Source: Owenia fusiformis (taxonomy: Eukaryota; Annelida; Polychaeta; Sabellida; Oweniidae). From it: DNA of 64,000 nucleotides. The notes beneath the pieces were generated by a model, which saw nothing but the letters and a program-made list of their open reading frames with translations, had not been told where the DNA came from and did no database searches. Each line of letters starts with the position of its first letter. Positions within the stretch are counted from its first letter, which is position 1. The position numbers and the translations under genes are program-made. The DNA lies in the NCBI GenBank assembly GCA_903813345.2, contig CAIIXF020000012.1, positions 33,552,572-33,616,571 of the forward strand, given 5' to 3'. Shown piece after piece: positions 33,501 through 48,500 of this stretch.

Positions 33501-36500
33501 CAATAACTCAAATACCGTTAGCCTGATTTTGTTCATATTTTGTACACATATACCCTATGGGGGTAGAAATTCTGCTCGAAAGCCGATTTTCAAAATGGAC
33601 GCTCATTTCAAAATGGCAGCCATTTTAGTGCCAATTTACAGTAATTTAGGTGCAATATGTAAAACTGTAATAGCAATATGTTTTAAATGTAAAAAAATTA
33701 TAAAGGACATTAATAAAGCTACAAATGTAGATATTAAAAAAGCACATGGCAGCCATCTTGAAAAATGGCGGCCTTTACTCGTTATTTTACGATTTTTGCT
33801 GTAACTCGAAAAGTAGTGGAGTGATTTTGTTCATATTTGGTATGTGAATACTATAAACATCGCACACTGTCTAAAGTCACTTTTGGTAGAAGGCGGCCAT
33901 TTTGAAAAATGGCCGCCATTTTAACGTATTTTACTATAACTCGAAAAGTAGTGGAGCGACTTTGTTCATATTTGGTATGTGAATACTATAAGCATGGCAC
34001 ACTGTCCTATGACACTTTTGGTAGAAGGCGGCCATTTTGAAAAAAATTTTGAAAAATGGCCGCCATTTTAACATATTTTACTATAACTCAAAAAGTAGTG
34101 AAGCGATTTTGTTCATATTTGGTATGTGAATACTATAAGCATGGCACACTGTCTAATGACACTTTTGGTAGAAGGTGGCCATTTTGAAAAATGGCTGCCA
34201 CTTTAACGTACTTTACTATAACTCGGAAAGTAGTGGAGGGATTTTGTTCATATTTGGTATGTTTCATATTTTATATGTGAATACTATAAGCATGGCACAC
34301 TGTCTAATGACACTTTGGGTAGTAGGCAGCCATTTTGAAAAATGGCCACCATTTTTACGTTTTTTACTATAACTTGAAAAGTAGTGAAGCGATTTTGTTC
34401 ATATTTGATATGTGAATACTCATGAGCCTTGCACACTGTCTCATGACACTTCGGATAGTAGGCAGCCATTTTATAAAATGGCTGTCATTTTTACATTTTT
34501 TACTTTACTTTAGCAGATATGAAATGGTATTTTTAACCTAAAGGAATCAATATAATTTTTTGATAAATGTATTTGGACATGTTTTCTCATCAGTAGCAGG
34601 CCTGTCAACTGTCCCGCAATTTGCGTATTTGTTACGCATTTGCTGAAGAATTTGAAGTCACGCCAGTTTTTTTTGCGTGACAGAAAATGTCACGCAAATA
34701 CACATTTTACCTACGCATTTCGTTCGGACTTTTCAGGCGAATAACGTATATGTCACGCATTCCGATCGAAATTTTTCGTACCTCCCCCCCCGTTGATGGA
34801 TAATGGAAACGCGAGCGTAGCGAGCGCGAATATTTTTAGGTGTTCAAAATTTGGCAAGATGTAATAAAATTTAAACCAAGGTGTTCAAAATTTGGATCAA
34901 GGTGTTCAGATTTAGACCAAGGTGTCCACATTTTGAGGGGAGGTGTTCAACATTTCCAAGTCACTCATGTTAGGTGTTCCCAAGTTGACAGGCCTGCAGT
35001 AGTGTGAAAATTATTTCACTCTACCGATGGTTATAGCTGCTTAATAAGCAATATTCGAATTGGTTGTGACGTTATTGGCCCCCACGTGATCTCTCACTGG
35101 TCCCCACGTGACCCCCGTTTTGGTCCATTAGATCATGACGTCATAATGCCAAAATGTTTTGTTATTTGTTTACACAATAATCATATGGTTGCCATGACGT
35201 TGTGATTACTAAGGAACCAATAAACCAAAGCTATATTTTGTATATGACGTTACCAATCACGTGGGGGCCAATTTGATTGATCAGTTAGTTTTATTTCGTT
35301 ATCTATGACCATAAGCAGTTATCTAACATTTATTTTTAAAATGGCTATCGCAAGAACTCTACGTTGGGCTTACAATGGAGAAAACCGCATTTTTGTAGCT
35401 GCAAGTTGAGAAAAGTTATTTCAGTTGTCCTTTAACTCGAAAAGTAGTGGAGCGATTTTGTTCATATTTGATATGTGAATACTCTAAGCATGGCACATTG
35501 TCTAATAAAACTTTGGGGAGTAGTTGGCCATTTTGAAAAATGGCCACCAATTTTATGTGTGTTATTTTACAAGTACATGTGTGCAATTTTTCAAAATTTT
35601 ATAGGTGGCTACTTAAAAGCATAATATTTTCTTCTGATGACAACTTGGCTAGTGAGCAACCATTTTGAAAATGGTGGCCTTTCTGGTGTGTTGTTTTATG
35701 ATATTTGCTATATATTTCGTTTGTAAAAATGCCAGCCATTTTTGTTCGATGGGATTCGTAGTGGTCGTGTAGACCATCGTTGCTTGATTTACAGCAAAAA
35801 CATTGACATTTGCACGTTGGTGATGCTGCACCTTTTCTTATAGATCTTATATCTTAGAAGCCTATTGGATCAAAAACAGTCCTAGAAAACCTAAAACATG
35901 TAACATATTTCCCTGTGTCATGCGCCTATTCATTTAGCAATTCAATTGTAAACTCTCTGTTGAAAAAATAAATCTTGCAGATTTGTCGCATTTTCTAGCA
36001 AAAATCAACCACTCCCCCTCCGTTCATTTCTTCTGATCATCATTGGGCGTGATACTACTAGACTTAAAATTGAAACAACTTATATAATAGTAGTAAGCTG
36101 TCTTACCTTCTGATTTACATCGTGAATTGTCCTGTATCCTTTTCAAGTGATCTTTTATAAGAGTTACATCAGCTTTCATCTCATCAACGTTATCATTTAC
36201 TTCTTCCACTTTATCATTTACTTCTTCAACTTTATCAGTTACTTCTTCCACTTTATCATTTACTTCTTCTACTTTATCATTTACTTCTTCCACTTTATCA
36301 CATACCTCTTCTACTTTATCATTTAGTTCTTCTACTTTATCATTTACTTCTTCCACTTTATCATTTACCTTTTTCACTTTTTCATTTACTGCATTCATTT
36401 GTCCTTCATCTCTTGTGCAGCAGTTTTGTGTATCAGATTTTAGTTCACTAAGCTGTGTGCTCAAGCGTGTATCAAGGTTGTCAATATGCGTTTTCTTGCA

Positions 36501-39500
36501 AATTACAGGCCTCTTAGCTTTTTTCTGTAAATGAACATCCCCAACGAGGAATACTATTAACAATACTTTCAGATACATGATTGTAGCAAGATGTGTGTTG
36601 ATCTGATATTGAAGGTGCTCAGTTAAAGTTGATTTACTGGAGAATGAAAACATTATTTTTATTTTGCATGCATCATTAATTTAGCCGCTTTGCCTCAAGC
36701 AAATAATTATGTGCAATATCACTGTGATTTAAAGACATGCTATACCTTCCGGAGCACAGTATCTACTGAGAACAAGGTTATGCGAATAGAATGCCATTTC
36801 ACTTTTGACATGAACAAATTGGGGCCGTGTCAACATTTGAATGTCCGCCAAAAAAACATATTTAATTTAGTAATGGCTTTACAACCCCCCCCCCCTCCCC
36901 TCTTCTAGCGAAGGTCAAAATGTTGATTCGTACGCAGTAAAAACAAGTCAAAATGTTGATTTAAATACAATGTTCAAGTACTAGCTCAGTATACAATATC
37001 TGCTAGTGCAATAAACAACACATATCAAGTTCACTTACATATCTGATGTGGCTGATACCTTATTTGATAACTTATTATGTACATTTATTTGAACATCGGG
37101 TGTATGATCCCATTCTCACACATTTTCTATATGCCCCGGGTCCTCTGATTTTTAATTACTCTGGCAACCATTTATAATTGAGTATTTCTGTTATACCAAA
37201 TATTTTTGTTGAATTTAATCTTCTTTGCATATTGTACATTTTGTGACAATTTCAATAAAAAAAGTTGAAAACACCTTTATTATTACCTGCATACGAGATA
37301 TGTATTTAAATATATGCTTTCGTATATATATATATATCTTTTATTGACTCTCTGATGTCATTGCAATGACATATTAGTCACTACAAACTACAATATACAA
37401 AATTAAACTAATACTAAACTAACTACTTCATAGGAAATATACAAAGCTGTAAAATACAATTACAGCATCACAAAATGTAAAATACAAAAAATGAGATAAT
37501 TGTAAAATACAGATACAACATGACAGAATTTAAAACATCAGTGTGATGTATCATTGTTACAATATTAATCCAGTTTTTTGAATGAATGATAAATGAACTT
37601 TGCTAGATGTAAAATTACATAAGAATTTTTATGAGACAAAAGCTTTTTGAAAATAAAGTTAGGACTTCCTACAAAATTAAATTGCGTAAGGGTGTCAAAC
37701 AAAAGTTTTCTCTCTGTTGTATTTTTCTTACACACCATGATAAAGTGTTGTTCATCTTCTAAAATACCACACATATTACATAAACGTTCATCCAAAGGTC
37801 TTGGCTTAGGCTTCAAATGACGACCAATTTCTATATGTAATTTGTGTGAACTAAGCCTAAATCTACTTATTGCTTGTCTGTAATTTTTATTTTGTATATT
37901 TAAATAACCCTCTTTTTCAAAGACATTTTTGAATGTTATATAAGTTCTTAAAACAGGATATTTGAAAATATCTTTCTGCCACTGAGACTTATAATTCTGA
38001 TACAGTTTTTTTGTTATCATCTTGATAAAAATATAATCATCATCGATCTTTTGAGTTTCCCAATATGAGAATAAATCACATTTTTTCAAAATATCAATGA
38101 TTTTGTTTGACCAAGTGCCTTTAAAACCCAGTTGGCTCATTTCACGGTCATGCGTATATGTTTTATGAAGAATGTTTCCAGGTGATAGATGAATTAAACG
38201 GAGCCAATATTTAATCAACTTAATTTCAAAACGTATTTTTAATGGGTAACGTCCTAATTCTCCATAGACTGCTGGTGTTGCTGTTGATTTTTTAACACCT
38301 AATAAACTTTTAAGAAAAGATAAATGCATTGTCTCTATTGTCTTAAGATGTTTTTCATTAATCCACACCTCTGAAGCATAAGTTAGGATAGGTTCAACTA
38401 AAGAGTCAAAAAGGTGCAATGCAAGATTAACTGGAATGTCATTAAATTTTTTATATTGCTGTTTAACTTTAAACAAAGCTTTTCTTGCCTGCTCTTTTAG
38501 ATAACATACATGCTGGTCAAAATTCTTAGTTTTGCTGAATACACATCCTAGATATTTATATTGCTCAACACTTTCTATTGCACTATCATTGAATGTGAAA
38601 ACTATATCAAATTTTGAGTTAAAAACAATTGATTTTGTCTTCATTGTGTTAACTATAAGATGATATCTCTTACAAAAATCAAAAAGACAATTGAGCAAAG
38701 TTTGGGCGCCATCTTTACTATTTGACATCAAAATAAGATCGTCAGCCCAAAGTAAGTGGTTTAACATATTTCCATCAAATTGAATACCATTTTCTTTTGG
38801 TAGATTATCTTTTAAATCATCAAGGAAATGGTTGAATAAATAAGTACTAAGTACAGAGCCCTGCATTACTCCGACATTTGTTTCGAAAGCAGGGGTGACA
38901 CCTTCTTTTAATTTCAGGCATGCTTTTGACTTTTCATACATACTTGTTATAACCTTGAACATATTAGAATCAGGTGATATTCCCGATTTACATAGTTTAT
39001 ACATAAGTGCCACTCTATTTACATAGTCAAATGCTTTTCGAAAATCTATCATAATACAGAATAATGGCTTTTTCATAAGCTTATAACGGGTTATGATTGT
39101 GTTTAAAATATATAAATTATCTGTTGTTTGATGTCCAGATTTATAAGCACCTTGAAGTGGATCCTGAATATCTAACATTTCGGCATTAAAAACAAGTCTG
39201 TTTTGTATTACTCTATCAAAGATATTTCCTATACATGCTAAGACATTTATTCCCCTATAGTTATCAGGATTAAATCTACAACCTTGTTTAAAGAGAGTTG
39301 TTAACATACCTATACTCCATTCATTAGGGTAATCACCATGAAAAAAGATGTGATTAAAAAGGGATGTAAATTCAGGGACTAATATACTGCAATTTTTAAT
39401 GATATTAGAAGGTAACCCATCAATTCCAGGAGCTTTGTTAGCTTTAACTTTATTAAGAGCAGCATATACTTCAAATTCTTTTATACTGCCATTAAGGACT

Positions 39501-42500
39501 TCATGACTTATTCTTATTTCCCCTGTGCAAACACCATTTGTATCATATTCATCAATAAATAATTGCATCTCTTTTAATGCTTCGTCATCAAAATAGTCAA
39601 TTTTGGGGTTCTTACCCAACTTTTCAAATGCACAAAAAAGTTCTGATGCCTCAATAGGGATTTCATTTGTATTACTGCTTCCTGGAATACTGTTTATCAT
39701 TTTCCAGAATTCTGTTGGATTTTGAGATTTGAAAGAAATGAGAGATTTTAATAGATTTGACTGGTATGCTCTTTTTTCATGTTGTTTAGTTTGATTGTAC
39801 TTTCTCTGTAAATCAGCAATAATGTTATTTGGTAGCTTCTGCTTAATGGCAGAATGTAAATCCTTTTTCAATTTCTTGCATTCACTATTAAACCATGGGT
39901 TCATTGGGAACTTTTTAGTACTTTTCTTTAGATGTTTAAGTGGGAATATTTTATCAGAAGTGTCATATATTACATGTTTAAGAGACTGTAGTAAACAATC
40001 TGAGTTGGTATTTGAACCAACATCAACATAAAATTTCTCAAGTAAACCATTGTTAATATTAGCATCCAATAGCTCAGTGAATTGTTTCTTTAATGTAGGA
40101 TCCCATTTAAAGTAAGAGTAAGGTAAATTCTGCATGTTTTTGCTGGCTCTATCTTTAATTTTGAACTGACCTAGGTTGAGATTAAAATGTATAGGACAGT
40201 GGTCAGAATCCGGATGCCGTTCATGTACTTTAAAGTCTGAAATTGTGTTGAGAATATCAGCTTGAACTGCAACATAGTCTAATACAGATTTCCCTTTACT
40301 TGGATCTAAATCATTTTCATTTATATATCTATAGTATGTAAAGTGACCAATATTTTTATCATGAAAGAATCTCCCATTTAGTATTCTTAAATTAGATGCC
40401 TTGCATAAACTTATGAATTCATTGCCATGTGTCTGGCTTATTGCCTTTAGATTTTTATAATTCTGATACAGTTTTTTTGTTATCATCTTGATAAAAATAT
40501 AATCATCATCGATCTTTTGAGTTTCCCAATATGAGAATAAATCACATTTTTTCAAAATATCAATGATTTTGTTTGACCAAGTGCCTTTAAAACCCAGTTG
40601 GCTCATTTCACGGTCATGCGTATATGTTTTATGAAGAATGTTTCCAGGTGATAGATGAATTAAACGGAGCCAATATTTAATCAACTTAATTTCAAAACGT
40701 ATTTTTAATGGGTAACGTCCTAATTCTCCATAGACTGCTGGTGTTGCTGTTGATTTTTTAACACCTAATAAACTTTTAAGAAAAGATAAATGCATTGTCT
40801 CTATTGTCTTAAGATGTTTTTCATTAATCCACACCTCTGAAGCATAAGTTAGGATAGGTTCAACTAAAGAGTCAAAAAGGTGCAATGCAAGATTAACTGG
40901 AATGTCATTAAATTTTTTATATTGCTGTTTAACTTTAAACAAAGCTTTTCTTGCCTGCTCTTTTAGATAACATACATGCTGGTCAAAATTCTTAGTTTTG
41001 CTGAATACACATCCTAGATATTTATATTGCTCAACACTTTCTATTGCACTATCATTGAATGTGAAAACTATATCAAATTTTGAGTTAAAAACAATTGATT
41101 TTGTCTTCATTGTGTTAACTATAAGATGATATCTCTTACAAAAATCAAAAAGACAATTGAGCAAAGTTTGGGCGCCATCTTTACTATTTGACATCAAAAT
41201 AAGATCGTCAGCCCAAAGTAAGTGGTTTAACATATTTCCATCAAATTGAATACCATTTTCTTTTGGTAGATTATCTTTTAAATCATCAAGGAAATGGTTG
41301 AATAAATAAGTACTAAGTACAGAGCCCTGCATTACTCCGACATTTGTTTCGAAAGCAGGGGTGACACCTTCTTTTAATTTCAGGCATGCTTTTGACTTTT
41401 CATACATACTTGTTATATCCTTGAACATATTAGAATCAGGTGATATTCCCGATTTACATAGTTTATACATAAGTGCCACTCTATTTACATAGTCAAATGC
41501 TTTTCGAAAATCTATCATAATACAGAATAATGGCTTTTTCATAAGCTTATAACGGGTTATGATTGTGTTTAAAATATATAAATTATCTGTTGTTTGATGT
41601 CCAGATTTATAAGCACCTTGAAGTGGATCCTGAATATCTAACATTTCGGCATTAAAAACAAGTCTGTTTTGTATTACTCTATCAAAGATATTTCCTATAC
41701 ATGCTAAGACATTTATTCCCCTATAGTTATCAGGATTAAATCTACAACCTTGTTTAAAGAGAGTTGTTAACATACCTATACTCCATTCATTAGGGTAATC
41801 ACCATGAAAAAAGATGTGATTAAAAAGGGATGTAAATTCAGGGACTAATATACTGCAATTTTTAATGATATTAGAAGGTAACCCATCAATTCCAGGAGCT
41901 TTGTTAGCTTTAACTTTATTAAGAGCAGCATATACTTCAAATTCTTTTATACTGCCATTAAGGACTTCATGACTTATTCTTATTTCCCCTGTGCAAACAC
42001 CATTTGTATCATATTCATCAATAAATAATTGCATCTCTTTTAATGCTTCGTCATCAAAATAGTCAATTTTGGGGTTCTTACCCAACTTTTCAAATGCACA
42101 AAAAAGTTCTGATGCCTCAATAGGGATTTCATTTGTATTACTGCTTCCTGGAATACTGTTTATCATTTTCCAGAATTCTGTTGGATTTTGAGATTTGAAA
42201 GAAATGAGAGATTTTAATAGATTTGACTGGTATGCTCTTTTTTCATGTTGTTTAGTTTGATTGTACTTTCTCTGTAAATCAGCAATAATGTTATTTGGTA
42301 GCTTCTGCTTAATGGCAGAATGTAAATCCTTTTTCAATTTCTTGCATTCACTATTAAACCATGGGTTCATTGGGAACTTTTTAGTACTTTTCTTTAGATG
42401 TTTAAGTGGGAATATTTTATCAGAAGTGTCATATATTACATGTTTAAGAGACTGTAGTAAACAATCTGAGTTGGTATTTGAACCAACATCAACATAAAAT

Positions 42501-45500
42501 TTCTCAAGTAAACCATTGTTAATATTAGCATCCAATAGCTCAGTGAATTGTTTCTTTAATGTAGGATCCCATTTAAAGTAAGAGTAAGGTAAATTCTGCA
42601 TGTTTTTGCTGGCTCTATCTTTAATTTTGAACTGACCTAGGTTGAGATTAAAATGTATAGGACAGTGGTCAGAATCCGGATGCCGTTCATGTACTTTAAA
42701 GTCTGAAATTGTGTTGAGAATATCAGCTTGAACTGCAACATAGTCTAATACAGATTTCCCTTTACTTGGATCTAAATCATTTTCATTTATATATCTATAG
42801 TATGTAAAGTGACCAATATTTTTATCATGAAAGAATCTCCCATTTAGTATTCTTAAATTAGATGCCTTGCATAAACTTATGAATTCATTGCCATGTGTCT
42901 GGCTTATTGCCTTTAGATTTTTATCCATTGAGACACGATTATGAAGAGAGGCATTTAATTCATGATGATTATTTATATGGTGGTCATTTAAAAAATAAGA
43001 ATTGGTAAACTGATCATTTGATCCATGAACATCAATATTCAAATCTGACAACTGGGCAGTACGAGCGTTCATATCTCCACATATGATTGTTTTACCAGAT
43101 AGTTGATAAGAAGCAATCGATTTCTCCAAGATGTCAAAATTGTCAAAATTTTCATAAGTTGAACCTTTATGTGGCATATAAACAAAGCATATATAAATAT
43201 CATTCTCTAAATTATATAAAGAAGACTTAACTCTTATCCATACAAAGAAATCATGAGTCTGTTTTAACACCTCAATTGAACTATACAATTCATCCTTTAT
43301 GAAGACAGCAATGCCTCCAGAATAAACATTTGAGTTACTATTTTTAGACTTTCTTGCCAGATTATGTACAGTATAACCATTAAATGATAAGCTGTCACAT
43401 GGATCTAACCATGTCTCGCTTAACAGGATCACTGCATATTTACTGAAAAGCTCATAAATATCACATCCATCATATATCGTATCATAAGGACTAATCTCAA
43501 CAAATATGCTAATTAACAAGGGTAGAGCATGTCTTTAACAGTACATTATTTAATCGATTGAATTTGCTTCATCATATTTATATATGAGGTAATAAATTGA
43601 ACAATAATGTTTGAAAGTATTTTTCATCTCTGATCTTCGTATGTACATATCATTTATAAAACCCATCACAACTATTTATTGCTCATTTAAAAGTATTGAA
43701 TATTGTTTGCAGTTTTGTATTAAGTAATTTTCACCTCATCTCCATATTTACATATAATGAATAACAAAGCAATATTGTAACTATTTATTGCTCATTTAAA
43801 AGTATTGATCTGTTTGTTTTTCATCGTTGTTAGATACCTTTCTACTTTTCATTATTTTTTATGTTGCATATTGTGACTTATTGTTATATTAGTCCATTTT
43901 TGTAGATGGTGTTTGGTGTTCGGGGGTATAATATGGCATCGGTAACAAATTCTAGCAACTTCCAATAACTTAACAACCTTCAAATTTTACTGTGAACATA
44001 TATATAAAAAGACTTGTCATGAGTTCCATATTTCAATAGCCAATATGTGTTACCATGACAACATATTGAAAGCCGAAATAGGCATCTTTTTCAACTTGAT
44101 TATTCAAATTGATCAATTTTTACAAAAACATCACATCTGTAGCGATTATTACACCTTAGTAACCATTTGCAAGTGTTGACATTTTGGCAATTTTTACTTG
44201 TGTAATATTTATGTTTTTTTTGCTTTAACTGGAAAAGTAATTTGGCACAATTCTGTTGAAATTTTATATTTAAATTCTTAGAAGCATTTTACACTTTCCA
44301 ATGGCATGGTTAGTAAGTTTTTCAAAACTGATGTATACTAGCACCTTGGTAATTTTCCAACACATGGCTGCCATCTTTAAAATGGTGGCTGGTTAAAATA
44401 CACACATCTTTATGATTTTTGCTGTAACTCGCAATTAAAAATAGTTGGGTGATTTTGTTTATATTTGATGAACAAATTTTAAAAGTTTAAAGAGATCGGG
44501 TCTCCTAAAAACACAATTAGAGTTATCCCCTGATTTTTTCGTGTTTTATGTAAAACAAGTTTGTTTATCAACTTATCAATTCTGAGGCTTGAATTAATTT
44601 GTTAACAGTATCAATTCGATGATTGATCCTAGCCATGAATTTCCACTTACATCAATAGAAATTCAAATTCAAATTTAAAAAGCCCGCTCAAATTTGTTCT
44701 AGTCTGATTGGCTTTTTCCTTCAGATTATTTTGGCACAGAGAAGCCATATTTATTACTTCTAAGGGGTTACAATGTATATAAATCCCCAAATCTGTTTTC
44801 GACTTATTGCATTCAGTTGGGACAGTTGGTTGTTCTTTTGGTTGTCCTGTTGATATCCTCAATATATTGGTGATATCGTGCTTATGATTTGGTCTCAAGA
44901 TATATCTAAGGTATATATGATGTTTTATGAGCAATTATATTGGGACATTGCTGATTGTCCAGAATAGAAATCTGGATGACTCGATCTCTCTAAGGTTCAT
45001 AGTTGCAAACTCAAACACTGGTTGCTGGATCTGGTTCAAATTTCATATGCCGATGCTTTAGCGACATAGGATCTCTGCTCACGAGAACATTTTTAAGCTG
45101 GCCACTTATTTGACATTGTCACCAATTGTCATGAAGAATGTAATTTTGATAACTTAGATGCAAGTCAAGGATTTGGTTCAAATTTTCTGGACTAATTTCC
45201 CATGTTAATGACACCTTTGCTCAAGAACAAAATGGCTGCTAAATTTAGAATGGCTACCATTATTTACAGGGTCCAAAACTTTTCATTCTGATGTCCTATG
45301 GACATAAAACTTTTCCAAAAGGAATTGTCTAATATTGTGTCATGCACATCATGGGTTAAGATTGTGCCAAAAGGAGACAATACTGTTCTACTTCCTGCTC
45401 ATTTGTATTACGAAATGTATTTTAAAATGATGGGATTTGCTAATCCAGGGAATGGCTGTTTTCTAGTTATTTATCTTTATTGTAGTAAACTCAGTTCTAC

Positions 45501-48500
45501 CAGCAGCTAATGCTGTCATGGATCCAAAGATGGCGCCCCCTAGTGAACTACAGGCGAAACTTTTACGTCAAATAATCATGACAGGCCTTTCGGATCACAT
45601 TGCAAGGTATTTATATCACATTTAAGTAAAAGATACTTAATTTCAGTAATTCCTCAAAATACCCACTTACTAAATCACTAAGTTAAGATTTGATTATTTA
45701 GTGAGAATTTAGAAATGTTATCCAGAATAGAGTGTGAACAAGGACTCTCAACATGAAATAATCCATATGAAATGGAAGCAATTATCGGTGAAGATCACTT
45801 GTGGATTTTAATTATATATTATAAAGTTTCAATGAATAACCACAATTGGATTTGAGTCATCATTAAGTTTCCATGAATAACCACAATTGGATTTGAGTCA
45901 TGTGGTGTTTAGGTTTATTGTTTTGTTGACGGATATTTCAGGAAACTTCAGGAACCAAGTACTGGAACAAATGAAGAAAAGAAGAAGTTAAAGATGGCAT
46001 ATCAGGTTAGTCTTCACGATGTATTCTGTATGTTGGTCTATCATTATTAGGAGGCCCTCCTGAAAGGGCCTCCTATAGCTTTTGTAGCTTTTCTTTATTC
46101 TTCTTCTTATTCTATCAAAGCATTTTTCTCCTACTTCCAACTAGCTTTCAACTACCTACTATATGATCCTACTAGGTACCTTGGCTGAAATTGGGGGGAA
46201 AATATTTTTTATCTAGGTCAAGGTCAAAGGTCAAAATCTAGGTCAAATCTAAGCTTTTTTTCAAGTTTCTCAAGTTTGTCATTATACTTCATTATTTCTT
46301 GCGATGAATTAAACTGAAACTACATTTAAGTATTCTCTACAAATTGTTCACTATATGTCAGCATTAAATTTTTACCGTTTTTGAGATATTTGACGTCAAA
46401 AAACGGTCAAAAGAGGTCATTTTTCAACTTGCTTCAATCTGACCAATTTTTTTTTTAAAAATCATCTTCAAGTTCCCAGGAGTCCAAATCTGACTTCAGA
46501 TTTGACATTTGACCTTTAGTTGACCTTCAGTGACCTCCGAAAGGTCAGAAAAGTTGATTTTTCAAATTGAGTCTTTGGATTCAAATTTAGGTCAGTCTAA
46601 TTACAAAAAGCCTACTGAGGTCTAAAAACGTAAAAATTTCAAGGTCAAAGGTCAAGGTCATCAAATTAGGTCACAAACTGTGCTATCTAAGTTTCTCATA
46701 GTTCAAGACTACAAATCAATATTTTTAATTGAAATTCAAGATATACATTCCTCTAAGGGTTCTACACATATTAGCCATTGACTATTTATTAAAAATGTTT
46801 CCCAGTTTTGAGATATAAGAGCTCAAAAACTGAAAAAGGTCAATTTTTCAAAGTTTATAAGGTCAAATTTTAACTTGCTTCAAATTCACCCAACTTTTTT
46901 TTAAAAATCATCTACAACTTCTCAGGAGTTCAAATTTAACCTCAGATTTGACATTTGACCTTTAGTTGACCTTCAGTGACCTTGGAAAGGTCAGAAAAGT
47001 TGATTTTTCAAATTGAGTGTTTGGATTCAAATTTAGGGTTAGCCTAATCATAAAAGACCTACTGAGCTCTAAAGCAGTAATATTTTCAAGGTCAAGGGTC
47101 TTGGTTATCAAATTAGGTCAAAGGTCAAAATCTAGGTCAAATCTGAATTTTTTTTCAAGCTTCTCAAATTTGTCCTTATACTTCATTATTTCTTGCGATG
47201 AATTAAACTGAAACTACATTTTAGTATTTTCTACAAATTGTTCACTATATGTCAGCATTAAATTTTTACCGTTTTTGAGATATTTGACGTCGAAAAACGG
47301 TCAAAAAAGGTCATTTTTCAACTTCCTTCAATCTGACCAAATTTTTTTTTAAAAATCATCTACAAGTTCCCAGGAGTCCGAATCTGACCTCATATTTGAC
47401 CTTTGACCCTTAGTTGACCTTAAATGACCTTCGAAAGGTAAGAAAAGTTGATTTGTCAAATTGAGCCTTTGGATTCAAATTTAGGTCAGCCTAATTAAAA
47501 AAGACCTACTGTGGTCTAAAAAGGTAAAACTTTTCAAGGTCAAAGGTCAAGATCATGAAATTAGATCACAAACTGTGCTATCTAAGTTTCGCAAAGTTCA
47601 AGACTACAAACCAATGTTTTTAACCTGAAGTCAAAATATACACATTCCTCTAAGGGTTCTACACATATTAGCAATTGACTATCTAATAGAATTTTGTCCC
47701 AGTTTGTGATATAAGAGTTCAAAAGTTGAAAAAAGGTCAATTTCGAAATTTTTCAAGGTCAAATTTAAACTCGCTTCAAATTGACAAAATCTTTTTTTGA
47801 AAATCATCTACAAGTTCTCAGGAGTTCACATCTGACCTCAGATTTGATATTTGTCCTTTAGTTGACCTTCAAATTGTCAAAAATGCCAAAGAGGGCCTCC
47901 GTGAGATTGCTTGCAATCTTCAAAAGTCTAGTTAATTCATTGTAATGTTACTCATTGTACGACTTGTCAAGACAGGAAACATACAGGCTCATATCCAGGA
48001 TTTGCCAAGGTTCACTTTTTAAAAAATTTCAGGGGGTTCACTTTTTACTACTTTGTCCCGATTAGGATCAAAATCACTGGAATAGTGATCAAAATGGTGA
48101 AAAACTGCATGATTTTGAAAGAATTTTTGGCCAGGGGCATTTGCTCGAACCCCTCAATCCACGCTCCCCTGGCTACTGACGTTACAGAATTGTATTATGT
48201 GTTTTCCTCTTACTTTAGAAGACAATAAAACGTTGTTTATAGTTTGAATATTTACAACAATATTTTCAATATCCAAACTTAAGATTTAGGCCATTTTGTC
48301 TGCACATACTTGAGCCTGATTAAGAAGTCCTGATATTTTTAATCTTTGATTCATAATGTCCATGTTCACTTGATTTGCAGTTCCATTATTTTCTCATTCT
48401 CAAGTGTGTCCAAATCAGATATAAAGTGGGTACAAACCTATTTCAAAATACAAGTGGTCACTCGACTCACTTGCTTTAATGCTCGGGAGATCACTGCTCC

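Noticed and set aside
33403-33804. 133-codon + strand frame
   Set aside because: It lies across the start of the ATCCCATCGAAC element and runs into its tandem units; the translation has no conserved character.
37565-43519. A single giant 1984-residue protein
   Set aside because: The first codons are flanking intron DNA and 822 codons are a tandem duplicate. It is a truncated LINE, not a host gene.
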